The position numbers and the translations under genes were made by a program. From contig DEFL01000073.1 in assembly GCA_002350845.1 (NCBI GenBank), forward strand, positions 1 to 39,003: a stretch of DNA of 39,003 nucleotides, read 5' to 3'. Shown here piece by piece: positions 15,068 to 25,400 of the stretch; the stretch's first letter is position 1, and each line of letters starts with the position of its first letter. The stretch is from Christensenella sp. UBA2853. GTDB lineage: Bacteria; Bacillota; Clostridia; Christensenellales; Aristaeellaceae. Under the pieces are notes generated by a model. It ran no database searches, was not told the origin of the DNA, and worked only from the letters and a program-made list of their open reading frames with translations.

Positions 15068-16231
15068 ATGATGAATTTCCTGTCCCTGGAGGGGGAGAGA
15101 AGCTTCAGCTTTACGCTGAAGGGAAACAATAAACTGCGCGCGCTGGAAGAGGAACTGCGCGGCAGTGAACTGTTTTCTCCGCTCATTTATGATGAGATGC
15201 GCACGGAAATCCGGGCGATCCCGTTCGGGGACTATCTGAAGCGGTACATCTATGTCAACAGCAGCCTGAGCGGGCATTTCCGGGAAGTCCCGGTCAAAGA
15301 GTACCGGCAGATCCTGATGGATACCTTCCGGGAAAACGGTGTGCCGGCCACGATCGAAAAGAGCAAAACCCGGCTTGCGACGGTCACCGGCAGATGGCTT
15401 GAGCAGTACAAGGTGGGAAGGGAAACCGTCCTGCTCCTCGGGTTTGGGCTGGGCATGATGGAGGAGGAAGTTGATTCTTTCCTGACCGACGCTCTTCATG
15501 ACCACGCCATGCATCCGGATGATCCGCTGGAGGGAATCTGCAGGTACTGCTATGCCCACCGGTACGGATGGGAAAAGATGCAGCAGCTGCTTGCGGAATA
15601 CAGAAAAGGCCCCGAAGATCTCGAGGAGCGGATACGGGGCTCGCAGCCGGAAAAACGGCTGCAGTCGCAGCGTGTGATGCGGGAAGACCTGGAACTCCTG
15701 TTTCAGGCAGAGAAAGAACCGGCGGCTGTCCGGAAGACCAGGGAATGGTTCAGGAAACTCTATGATGCCGTGTGCGAAAAGATGGTACTGGAATCGTCCG
15801 GGTCGCTGCAGCGGCCAGTCTCGCAGGCGGATGTGGAGCGGGTTTTCTGTCCGCCGGTGCCCAAAGACCGCTACGGGAATCTCCGGATGGCCCTGCAGAC
15901 AGGCGTGAAGAGGGAACTGAGCGACAAGCGGTTTACGAGGCTGCATCAGCATCTGCTGCTCTCAGGCAAAAAGGAGCCGGAGCGGTACGACCTGCTGACG
16001 CTGGGATTTTACCTGCAGACGGGTGCGGAGATGATTCAGGACACGGCAAAGCGCACGGAACAGTTCCGGAACTATATGAATCCGATTCTGGAAGAATGCA
16101 GCTATGGGCCGGTGTATGAGGCGGACCCGTACGAGTGCTGCCTGCTCATCGCGCTGTCCTCCCCGGATCTCATGGAAACCTACAACAATGTGATGGAAAT
16201 GGCCGTGGATGGGCAGGAGAATAATCCATGA
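15068..16231 (+). CDS. Unknown protein co-translated with a Ser/Thr kinase
   Basis: A 387-residue, mostly helical, soluble protein that I do not recognise. It is rich in charged residues and Leu (LRALEEELRGSELF, DPLEGICRYCYAHRYGWEKM), has no signal peptide and no membrane segment, and has six or so scattered cysteines. ATG 15068 follows CGGAGGG; ATG 15071 is equally possible. The stop overlaps the kinase start by four bases (ATGA), so the two proteins are made together and may be partners, the unknown being a substrate or adaptor. That role is inferred from coupling alone. Confidence 0.75.
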   Translation: MMNFLSLEGERSFSFTLKGNNKLRALEEELRGSELFSPLIYDEMRTEIRAIPFGDYLKRYIYVNSSLSGHFREVPVKEYRQILMDTFRENGVPATIEKSKTRLATVTGRWLEQYKVGRETVLLLGFGLGMMEEEVDSFLTDALHDHAMHPDDPLEGICRYCYAHRYGWEKMQQLLAEYRKGPEDLEERIRGSQPEKRLQSQRVMREDLELLFQAEKEPAAVRKTREWFRKLYDAVCEKMVLESSGSLQRPVSQADVERVFCPPVPKDRYGNLRMALQTGVKRELSDKRFTRLHQHLLLSGKKEPERYDLLTLGFYLQTGAEMIQDTAKRTEQFRNYMNPILEECSYGPVYEADPYECCLLIALSSPDLMETYNNVMEMAVDGQENNP

Positions 16232-17868
16232 GCAGTATAACAGAGGTCTGGCCTGACTGGGAGATGGCGGAAGTCATCGGGATCGGCGGATGGAGCCGGG
16301 TATACCGCGCGGTGTACCGGGGACATCCGGAGATTCAGGCGGCTGTGAAAATGATCCCGGTCCCGGACGCGGAAGCGGAGCAGATCCTGCGCACTGCTCG
16401 GAGAATCCAGCAGCTTGCAGGGAAACCCGGCATTGTCCGGGTTGAGGATGCGGCCATATTGCCGGAGGGAGACGGACAGAGCACGGTCATGATCCGCTTG
16501 GAGCTTCTCCGGCCGCTTCGGAGTTATCTGAGCGACAAGATCCTGTCGGATACAGAAGTGCTGAGGATGGGCATTGACCTGTGCAGGGGCCTGGAAGAGT
16601 GCCATGCCCAGGGGATTGTGCACGGGGATATCAAGCCGGACAATATTCTTGTCCGGGAGATTCCGGGAAAAGACGCTGAGTTTTGCCTGGGAGACTTTGG
16701 CGCAGCCGGAAAGCCAGCGGCTGTACAGGAGGGGAAACAGGACGCTGCGGAGAGCGATGAGGAAGTCGAGCTGGAATGCACACCGGAATACCTGGCGCCC
16801 GAACAGCTGACTGGACGCCAGGATGCGCGAACGGACATCTATTCCCTGGGATTGACACTGTACCGCTATTTCAATGGAGGGCGTCTGCCGTTCCTGCCGC
16901 AGTCGGTGCGTCTCCCGAGCCATAAGGACAGGATTTCCGCGCTGAAAATGCGCCTGTCCGGCACGGTGCTCCCGATGCCGCCGGGCATTTACAATGAAGT
17001 CAAGATGATTCTGTGGAAGGCCTGTGAATTTCAGCCGGAGAAACGGTATCAGGATGCATGGTCGTTCAGGCAGGCACTGGAAGGTGCACTGGAGAAAGTG
17101 ACGGCGGCAGAACAGGATGCTGCCAACAGGAGAGCGGGCAGGCATGCATCCGGGCGTGCAGAGGACACCGGATGGAAAAAGGATATTCTGCTTGCTGTGC
17201 TGCTCATGCTGCTCCTTGTTGCAGGTCTGGTCGTCTGGAAGAATCTGCAGCCCGGCCGGGAAACGGCACAGGAAACAGCTGCAGTGACAGATCTGCCGCT
17301 GCAGGATGTCAAGATTATTGACAGAGACAAAGATGAAGATACTCTGCGGGACGGCCTGAACAGGCTGAAGGATGAATGGGAACAGATGGAGCATGATGCG
17401 CTGCCTGCGTCCCTGACAGAGCTTCCGTTTCTTATGGATGCAATGCACTATGCACCGGACGTGCAGATCTCTCTTGACGAAGAAACACAGATGCTACTGA
17501 TCCGCATCCACGGGATGCCGGCGGAATGGGGCGTTCTTCTGATGACACCGGATTGGCAATGTTCAATGCCGCGATATGAGCGGAGTCTGTCCTGCTGGAC
17601 ACTTCCGGTACAGCCTGAATGGGAAAAAGGCTGGGTGATTCTGGGTGAGAGCGTCAGACAGACGGATCTGGAGTACACGATACAGTGTGAAAGCGGTACA
17701 CTTGAGGAGATCGGTCTATTGATCCACAGAGGAGACAACAGGCTCTGGTGCAGAGCACAACTGATCCATGCGGGGAGTGCCGATGCGCGCTGGGGTCTCT
17801 CTCTGTTTACAGAGGATGGGAGAGAACTGAAGGGGGTCTATGCAGCGGACGGCTCACGGGTGAAATAA
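16228..17868 (+). CDS. Membrane-anchored Ser/Thr protein kinase with an extracytoplasmic domain
   Basis: A 546-residue eukaryote-like kinase. Cytoplasmic domain, residues about 13-290: glycine loop IGIGGWSRVY (17-26), ATP-binding K41, catalytic loop HGDIKPDN (H132-D134), D156-F-G, and A190-P-E. The catalytic loop is HGD rather than HRD, so it is a non-RD kinase. One membrane helix at about 320-337 (ILLAVLLMLLLVAGLVVW) is followed by about 210 extracytoplasmic residues with no PASTA repeats and no recognised domain. It overlaps the preceding unknown gene, and a secreted protein follows after 74 bases. It probably senses an external signal and phosphorylates a cytoplasmic partner. Confidence 0.9.
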   Translation: MSSITEVWPDWEMAEVIGIGGWSRVYRAVYRGHPEIQAAVKMIPVPDAEAEQILRTARRIQQLAGKPGIVRVEDAAILPEGDGQSTVMIRLELLRPLRSYLSDKILSDTEVLRMGIDLCRGLEECHAQGIVHGDIKPDNILVREIPGKDAEFCLGDFGAAGKPAAVQEGKQDAAESDEEVELECTPEYLAPEQLTGRQDARTDIYSLGLTLYRYFNGGRLPFLPQSVRLPSHKDRISALKMRLSGTVLPMPPGIYNEVKMILWKACEFQPEKRYQDAWSFRQALEGALEKVTAAEQDAANRRAGRHASGRAEDTGWKKDILLAVLLMLLLVAGLVVWKNLQPGRETAQETAAVTDLPLQDVKIIDRDKDEDTLRDGLNRLKDEWEQMEHDALPASLTELPFLMDAMHYAPDVQISLDEETQMLLIRIHGMPAEWGVLLMTPDWQCSMPRYERSLSCWTLPVQPEWEKGWVILGESVRQTDLEYTIQCESGTLEEIGLLIHRGDNRLWCRAQLIHAGSADARWGLSLFTEDGRELKGVYAADGSRVK

Positions 17869-17942
17869 TGAAGACCTGATAGCTGACACAATCGAAAGAT
17901 GAGGAAAAGACTGATCGGAAAAAAAGACAGGAAGGTGAGCAT

Positions 17943-18959
17943 ATGATGAAGGAAGGTTATGTGAGGAGAGCCCTGATTAGCGGACTTGTGCTGATGATGA
18001 TGCTCAGTGGAATCTCATGGGCTGCGGCTGAAACAAGCGGGGTTACGCTGGAGCTGATGAGGGCTCCGCAGAGCGGAGATGAGATGATACTGCTGCAGAT
18101 GGATGCGGAAGAGATGGAAAAGCTGAAGAGCGCTGTCGTGTCCGGTAAAGAAGATGTTTTGTCTTCCGCTGCTCTGGACGAGGATCTGCTGATTCTTCGG
18201 CTTTCCCGCCCGCTGAAAAGCGGAGAAGACATTCATGTGACAGTGTCTGTGAACGATAGTTTCCAGAAAACGCTTGAACTGACAGTCAAATCAGCACTGA
18301 ACCCAAAGCTTGAACGCATGGAAGAGAAAATAGGCAGAATCGTTGAAAACTGGAAAAAACAGGTTTTCTCTGAATTGCAGGAAGGCGTTGTGTACCTGCC
18401 ACTGACATGCAGGGAGCTGCCGCTCCTTTTGTACCCGGATGAAGCACCGGAAATCAGCGTCACAGAAAATGATGCGGATGTTGAAATCACCCTGTCCGGC
18501 AGGCTGCCTGAAGGATGGAAGGTGTGTCTTGCAAAAGGCTTGCCGGTTGAACTGAAGGAATGCACGTGGGATGAAGAAAAGGAATGCTGGACGGGCAGCG
18601 GGGAGTTTGAGTCGGTGTACATTACCCGGAAGGGCGTGGAGGATCATGTCTCGATTGACTTTGTGTACAGCAAAGACACGGCGTATCTCCCGCAGTATCC
18701 GGTTATTATATACCAGGCAGAGAACGGTACAGAAGTGGAAGCACTTGGCTGTTATGGATGGGGAACGGCCAGGGCGTATAACGGTGGTATGTACACTGTC
18801 GTAGGAAATGGGATGGTGTATTCTGCACAGTACAATCCGGATTACACTCTACGCAGCTATTATGACCAGGTGAATGGAACTGAGTATGATGCGCGGGACA
18901 ATCTGACAGCAGGAACAGAGCCTGAGAATTATGTAAATCCGGTGGTGCACATCAGATGA
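17943..18959 (+). CDS. Secreted protein of unknown function
   Basis: A 338-residue exported protein. Residues 1 to about 29 form a signal peptide (MMKEGYVRRALISGLVLMMM, ending SWAAAE). No lipobox or later membrane helix. The mature part is beta-rich; residues about 30-115 look like an Ig-like fold (SGEDIHVTVSVNDSFQKTLE) and the C-terminal part has Tyr/Gly-rich strands (YGWGTARAYNGGMYTVVGNG). No family recognised. It has a clear AGGAAGG ribosome site and follows the kinase gene by 74 bases, so it may share its transcript. It is a candidate ligand or partner of the kinase outer domain, by position only. Confidence 0.75.
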   Translation: MMKEGYVRRALISGLVLMMMLSGISWAAAETSGVTLELMRAPQSGDEMILLQMDAEEMEKLKSAVVSGKEDVLSSAALDEDLLILRLSRPLKSGEDIHVTVSVNDSFQKTLELTVKSALNPKLERMEEKIGRIVENWKKQVFSELQEGVVYLPLTCRELPLLLYPDEAPEISVTENDADVEITLSGRLPEGWKVCLAKGLPVELKECTWDEEKECWTGSGEFESVYITRKGVEDHVSIDFVYSKDTAYLPQYPVIIYQAENGTEVEALGCYGWGTARAYNGGMYTVVGNGMVYSAQYNPDYTLRSYYDQVNGTEYDARDNLTAGTEPENYVNPVVHIR

Positions 18960-18984
18960 TTGTGAACAGACAGTCAAGGAGGGA

Positions 18985-19013
18985 TGCAATAGCAACATAC
19001 GTGTTGCTTTGCA
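18985..19013 (+). other. Stable hairpin in the gap after the secreted-protein gene
   Basis: TGCAA-T-AGCAACA pairs with TGTTGCT-TTGCA around a TACG tetraloop: 12 base pairs with one bulged T. AAGGAGGG lies just before it, followed by ATGCAATAG, which would encode only two residues. No T-run follows. It may be a 3' mRNA structure or part of a small RNA ending at the terminator at 19057. Confidence 0.45.
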
Positions 19014-19056
19014 ATGCAAATTGATCAAGTGTAACTGAAAGAAGAATATGATATCA

Positions 19057-19097
19057 GCAGAACCATTCATTGAAATCGTGTGAGTGGTTCTGCTTTT
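19057..19097 (+). terminator. Terminator of the kinase cluster
   Basis: GCAGAACCATTCA pairs with TGAGTGGTTCTGC (one T-G pair) around an 11-base loop and is followed by TTTT. It ends transcripts from the kinase and secreted-protein genes. Confidence 0.85.
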
Positions 19098-19228
19098 CTA
19101 ATTATTATTGTTTCCATCAGAAAAAGAGCTGCCGGATGCATTTACATTCTTGCAAATGTTTTGAGTATGACTCTATATGGAAAGAAAAAAATCAGGATCG
19201 TTTTCTGAATGAGACTGCAGAATAAACA

Positions 19229-19258
19229 TTGACAGACTGAAAATACGAGAACTATTGC
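19229..19258 (+). promoter_or_regulatory. Possible promoter for the giant surface-protein gene
   Basis: A perfect TTGACA (19229-19234) is followed after 18 bases by TATTGC (19253-19258), a weak -10. It lies about 190 bases before the start codon. The rest of the AT-rich gap 19098-19444 holds no gene or other motif that I can support. Confidence 0.35.
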
Positions 19259-19444
19259 ACACGATGTAACGTTGAAGAAATGAAGGGAATAGCTTCATGT
19301 TGTATGATCTGAATAATGCATTCAGCGATGAGTGGGCCATATGATGCAGTGTGTGCATCCTGTTTAAAGCAATGAATTGCAGAACAGGATGCTGCAATGT
19401 CTTCAGGCTTCATGACTGCTGATGGATAAAAAAGAAAGGAAAGT

Positions 19445-22400
19445 ATGATTTTGCATGGGTCATACAAGGGAAAACGCATGGATCGTTCAAGAAAAATAAA
19501 CCGGTTTATTCAACTGGCGGTTCTTCAGATCATCTTGTGCCTCCTGCTGGGGATGTGCTTCAGTGTACAGGCTGCATCCATGAAACTTCCTTCCGGTTTA
19601 AAGACTATCGAAGAAGAAGCATTTGCCGGAAATCAAGCCATTACGGAAGTGGTGATTCCTGATGGATGTACTTCGATCGGAAATCTGGCTTTTCAAAACT
19701 GCAGCGCATTACGTGTAGTTAGAATCCCGAAGTCTGTCACAAAGATCGGACAGAATGCCTTCGAAAACTGCACGAATGCATTGATTATGTGCTATAAAAA
19801 CAGCGCAGCACATAATTACGCCATGTCACATCAGATGAAGTGCTGGCTGTATGATGGAACGGAAATCGATTCCATTATGCAAGATGATAACAGTATAGTC
19901 CATCTGACCTGGACTTCTTCCGGGACAATGGGCTCATATATGGTGTATGAGCGTGTTTCAGGAGGAAGTGACAGATATCTGGGAACCACTATGCAATGCA
20001 GTTATCAGATGCTTGTTGCAAACGAAGGTGTCCATGAATATTACGTGCGCCCTGTATGCAATATTCGCGGCATAGGAACCACCATGGGGAAGGCCTCGTC
20101 TGTCAAAAGCATTCTTGTACAGATGATCTGGCGGAAAGAATTGTCCCTTGCCTCCGTTACCCAGATTGGAGAGGGTAAAGTGATCGTTCGCTGGAACGGA
20201 ATCAGCCCTGTGACCAGCTACAGTGTATATGAGGTGAATGGGGAAAGCTATTCCCAGCTTGCATCCGGTATCAAGGATCTTGAATATACCATTGAAAATG
20301 TCAGCGCAGGTACACATCAGTATACGGTCAGAGCCTTTTATACAGATGAAAGCGGCTACGACTGGGAGTCTTCGTATGCGCTTGCAAAGAGTGTCAATGT
20401 CATCGCAAAACTTGCGGCTCCGGAAATGATTTTCAACGCAGATATGGAACCTTTTGCAAAAACAGCAGCCCAGGCGCCGAACTATCAGACTCCTGTTGCA
20501 TTGTCTGTTGTCTGGAATGCAGTCGAAAATGCGGACAGCTACCGAATTACTGTTGATCGTGTCGAGTCCAGCAAGACAGTGAATGTTCTGGATGTGGCGG
20601 ATATTGCCGACCTGTCTTTCAATATTCCAGCATCACTTTTCGAGAATCTGACAGCAAAAACCGTCTATCGATTTGGCATTATGGCATGCGGTGCTACGGA
20701 AAGTGATATTTCTTATTCCTATTTTGCTGTCGTGCCGGAAGATTCCAGTATCCAGGTGAATATCAAAAGATGGGACTATGCAAAGAAAGAAGAAGGTACA
20801 AAAACATTCAATGTCATATCTGCTAGAGAGTGGACTGCCACAACAAATGTTGACTGGCTGATGCTCAGGAGCGGAGCGGGAACGCTGACTGTTACCTGTC
20901 GGTATATGTCTGCCAGCGGCAGCAGAACAGGCGTTGTGACGCTGAATAACGGAAAGCAGACAGCAACGATTACAGTCAACCAGAATCGCACATCGAGAGC
21001 GCCTGACTTAAACTTCTGGGGTGAAGAACTGTCTGAAGATAAGAATCACCCGACAGAGATCCCTGCCGGTGATTTCAAACTTGATATCAGCAAGAATGGT
21101 GCCAATTATGTTCTTCTCTCTCTTTATCAGAAGGAAGGAACAGAGTACAAATATAAAACAAAAGCAAATACCTCATCCGATACGTATACCTATACGCATA
21201 GCTATAACGGCGTCACATTGGCCGCCGGTCAGGAATTCTGCATCGAAATCAGCGGACACTATGGATCGAAACTTTCAGATTATCAGGATTATGAAACAAG
21301 CGATGATGTAAATACTAGACGTTACTATATAAGGATTGTATCGGAAGGACATCAGGTTCTGATTAACGGCTCAACTGCTTACCATGATGAAATTTTTCAT
21401 TATGAAGTATACACCATTAATGCAAAGAACGTGGTATCAATTTCAGCGAACAGTTCATGGCTTAAATATGAGGTAGACGGGAATGATCAATCAGGTCAGC
21501 ATCTGACTGTGAGCCCTGATGCAAACTTTACAGGAAAGAGCAGAACAGGAACGGTAACTCTTTCCAGCGGAAATGCTACGGCTACATTGAAAGTGACTCA
21601 GCCAGATATGACATCTAGAGTGTACAATCCCAGTAATCTCTCTCAGACTGAATCTTCGCCTACGGTTATTTCAACCAATTATTTCTCCTACGAAGCCATT
21701 GGCATGCTTGAAAAATGGGAAGTCAAAGAAGGCAGTACATGGACCGTTATGTACGATACAGGTGAGACAGACACGCGGCCTTACAATGACATCGAATACC
21801 TTGGCGATACACAATATGATAAATGGTTTGTTTCGGGCAAGACTTACAGGCTCACCATTTATGACCGGGACGGACACAGCAATTCGTATTATGTGAAAGC
21901 AGGATCATCATCGAATGCATATGTTAAAATCAGGGAAGGAACAAGCGGAACATTTGTCCCTGCGAAATACAGCGACTATACCAGCGAAAAGACAACGATG
22001 AGTCTGCAACTAAATTCTTCTGCTTCGTGGACAGCGACTTCCAATGCAAGCTGGTTAACGGTTTCGCCGACATCAGGAACATCAGGAAACGGTAAATCGT
22101 TGAGTGTAACAGCAGCAGCTAATACTTCCGGTGCAAAACGCACGGGAACGATTACATTCAAGCAGGGCTCAACATCGTTCGCAACATATATCGTAACACA
22201 ATCGAGTGCAGAATATCTGGCAATTATGACTGAAGACGGTGTGCCGGTTGAAACGAGTTCTCAGATCAAGCATGTGCCAGGAAAAGCTTCCTCGAATGTA
22301 AGACTGATTGTGTTTACCGATGGGACAGAAGCCGCCATATCTACTACAAGTGACTGGATTACGGTACCCGCCAGCACTGGCAGCGATAGTAATGGTAAGC

Positions 22401-25400
22401 AAATAATTGTACGTTTTACAGAAAATACGACCGGCAAAGCAAGAACGGGAAGCATTACGTTTAAACTTGGCGGTACCACCAAGACTGTCTCTGTCACACA
22501 GGAACCTACAATAGGGATTGTTACACTCTCTTCGCCTGTATACAGTACCAATAAGGATGCGCCGACGGTTACAAAGAACGACGGAACAGACATCACATTC
22601 AAATGGAATCAGACGTCGAATTCCATCTATTATAAACTCATTGTCAAACAAATCGACGGCACGGAAAACAATAGTTATACAGCGATTATTTATCCGTCTG
22701 GCACCTCCCAGATGTCTTTGACGGTTCCCGGCTATTGGTTTGATCCTTTATATACCGGAATTTATCGTGTCAGGATCTATGGATATGACGCATATGGGAA
22801 CAGTTCAAACGTGAACAGCTACTATATGACAAGAACGGTAGGAGACGCTGTATATCTGAACCGCAAAACAGCGCAGGAATGGAAAAATGCCGGGGATGTT
22901 CCCTGCAACAGTGAATATGTGGTTGCTTCTGCTTCTACATGGACGGCGTCATCCAGCGCGTCCTGGATTACCCTGTCGAAGACCTCGGGTGCATCAGGTG
23001 ATGTTCTGAAGGTCAGTCTCCAGCGGAATACGGGAGCTGTCCGCAGTGGAACTGTAACAGTGAAATGCGGCTCTGCAACTGCTAAAATTGCCATCTCTCA
23101 GTGCGCAGCCTTGAGTGAATATCCAAATCTGAAAACGCCGAATCTGTCTAAACAGATTGAGACCCCCACGGTTCTTCCGAAGACATCTACCCTGACCGTC
23201 ACGTGGAATGTTGAACCTCAGGCAAGCAGCTATCGGGTGACGCTGAATCGGGTAAAAAGTGCAAACAACTCCACCGTACTGCAGAACAGCAAAGAAATGT
23301 ATATGGACAGTTATGCCGACAAATGGAATGGAACCGGTACATATACATTTACGACCAGTGATCTTACAGAAGGACAGATTTATAAGATTACGTTCCTGCG
23401 TTCCGGCGAATATGATACTGGAAAGAGCCATATAACAGCGACCAGCTACTATTTCACATTCATGCCGAACACTTCCTTTCTTACACTCAATGGCGGCAAG
23501 AGCGGAACCGGAGAGGACGCCCATTGTTTCTATGCTGATGGCGGTGAAGACTCAACGTACTATACCGTAACTTCCAGTGGCACATGGTCGGCTACAGTCA
23601 GTGATTCAAGTTGGATGATGGTTGCGGCAGCCCCGAAGGATGCTGAATATCTGGCAGAGCACCAGGAAGTGAGCGCATGGTATGCATCGTATACCGGGAA
23701 CAGCGGAGGTCAGTTCTGTCTCAGCGTCCTTGAAAATACGACTGGGAATACGCGCACTGGGACGGTTACTGTGTCGACCCCCGGAACGTCCGTTACATTT
23801 AATGTGGTACAACAACAAGCATATGAGAAGCCGGAACTGGTAGTTCCTTCTTTCGGCACGATCGAATCTGCAGCCACTGAAATCGCTTTTGCAAATGTCA
23901 ATCTGCAGTGGTCTTCCGGCCAGGGAAATACTGGAAAGTATACAGTTACGGTATACGAAAAGAACGACAGCGGAAGCTACAGTGAAGCAGTGTGGACAAG
24001 CAGATCAACATCCTCTCTCTCTGCTACCATCCCGTCCACCTACCTGAAAGCGGATACGAAGTATAAACTGCGCCTGGAAACCGTTCTGGTGAACACGAAC
24101 AAAACAGTAAGCAGAACCTATTATTTCCGGACCGGCAGTGTAAATCAGCTCACACTGAACGCGGATGTTGACTGGAGTCAGATGATTTATGGTGGATATG
24201 TCAATATTACTGCCAGTGCAACAGGCGGAGCCGGTGGATACCAGTATGCCTACCAGTTGCTTCTGAAAAATCTGGTCGAGCAGGAAACACCCTGGGGATC
24301 TGAGCGATATTATCAGTTCCTGCCCAAGAACACGGGAAATTATTCCGTGAAGGTATTTGTGAAGGACAGTGCCGGCAAGCAGGCAACCTATGTCAGCACA
24401 TGGGATAATAAGGATTCGAATCTGATCTCTGTTGCAGTGCCCAACGAGTATACCGCGAACCTTGACTATACAAGACAGATCATTACTTATACAGTCATCT
24501 CTTCCGGCGGCTGGAATCTTACAGAATGCCCTGAATGGATCACACCTAGCCTGACATCGGGCGTAAGTGGAGATACTCTATCCCTTGGTGTGGACAGAAA
24601 TAATGGAGCAGGACGTACCGGCGTGCTGAAGATTACGGGCAAGAATGGCATTTCAAGCACAGTGACGATTTCGCAGGGAACAAACTATGAATTCATCCTG
24701 AGCGATACATCGTCCATTGTGAACAACAGTGAACAGTCTGTGTACATCGGATTTACAGCAGCGAACAACTGGGCTGTCACCGATGACAGTGACTGGATTG
24801 TACTTAACACAACCAGCGGATACAGGGGATCCCATACACTCATTGCCACTGTTCTTGCGAATACAACAACACAGACAAGAAATGGAAAAATCACGTTTAC
24901 CTGCAATGGCAACAGCTATGAATATGAAGTGATTCAGGCAGGAACGACAACAGCTGATCAGAATCTGATCCTTTCAGAATACGATTGGATTTTGAACGGA
25001 TCGAGTGCAGAAACCAATGCCTTCCAGATCCTGTCGCAGAGCAGCTGGACAATCTCATCGTATCCGGAATGGATTATTCCATCTGTTACAAATGGAACTG
25101 CGGACGATAAGCAGATATCCTTCTACTGTGCAACGAATGAAGAAAGGGAAGCCCGAAGCGGTAGCATTCAGATCAGCAGTGGAAAAACCAGTGCAGTCAT
25201 TTCCGTCTGGCAGCCAGGAAGCGATGCATATGCCAGTGTGCTTAACTTCGTTCTTCCTGAAGGAAGCATTATAACCGGGGAAACTGTAAGCATCCGGGTG
25301 TATACAAAGAACGCAGATTCTGTTCAGCTGCTGGTTGATGGAAAAGCGTATGATACAGTAGATGTATACAATGGAGAGGCTACCATTCGCAGAAGCTTTT

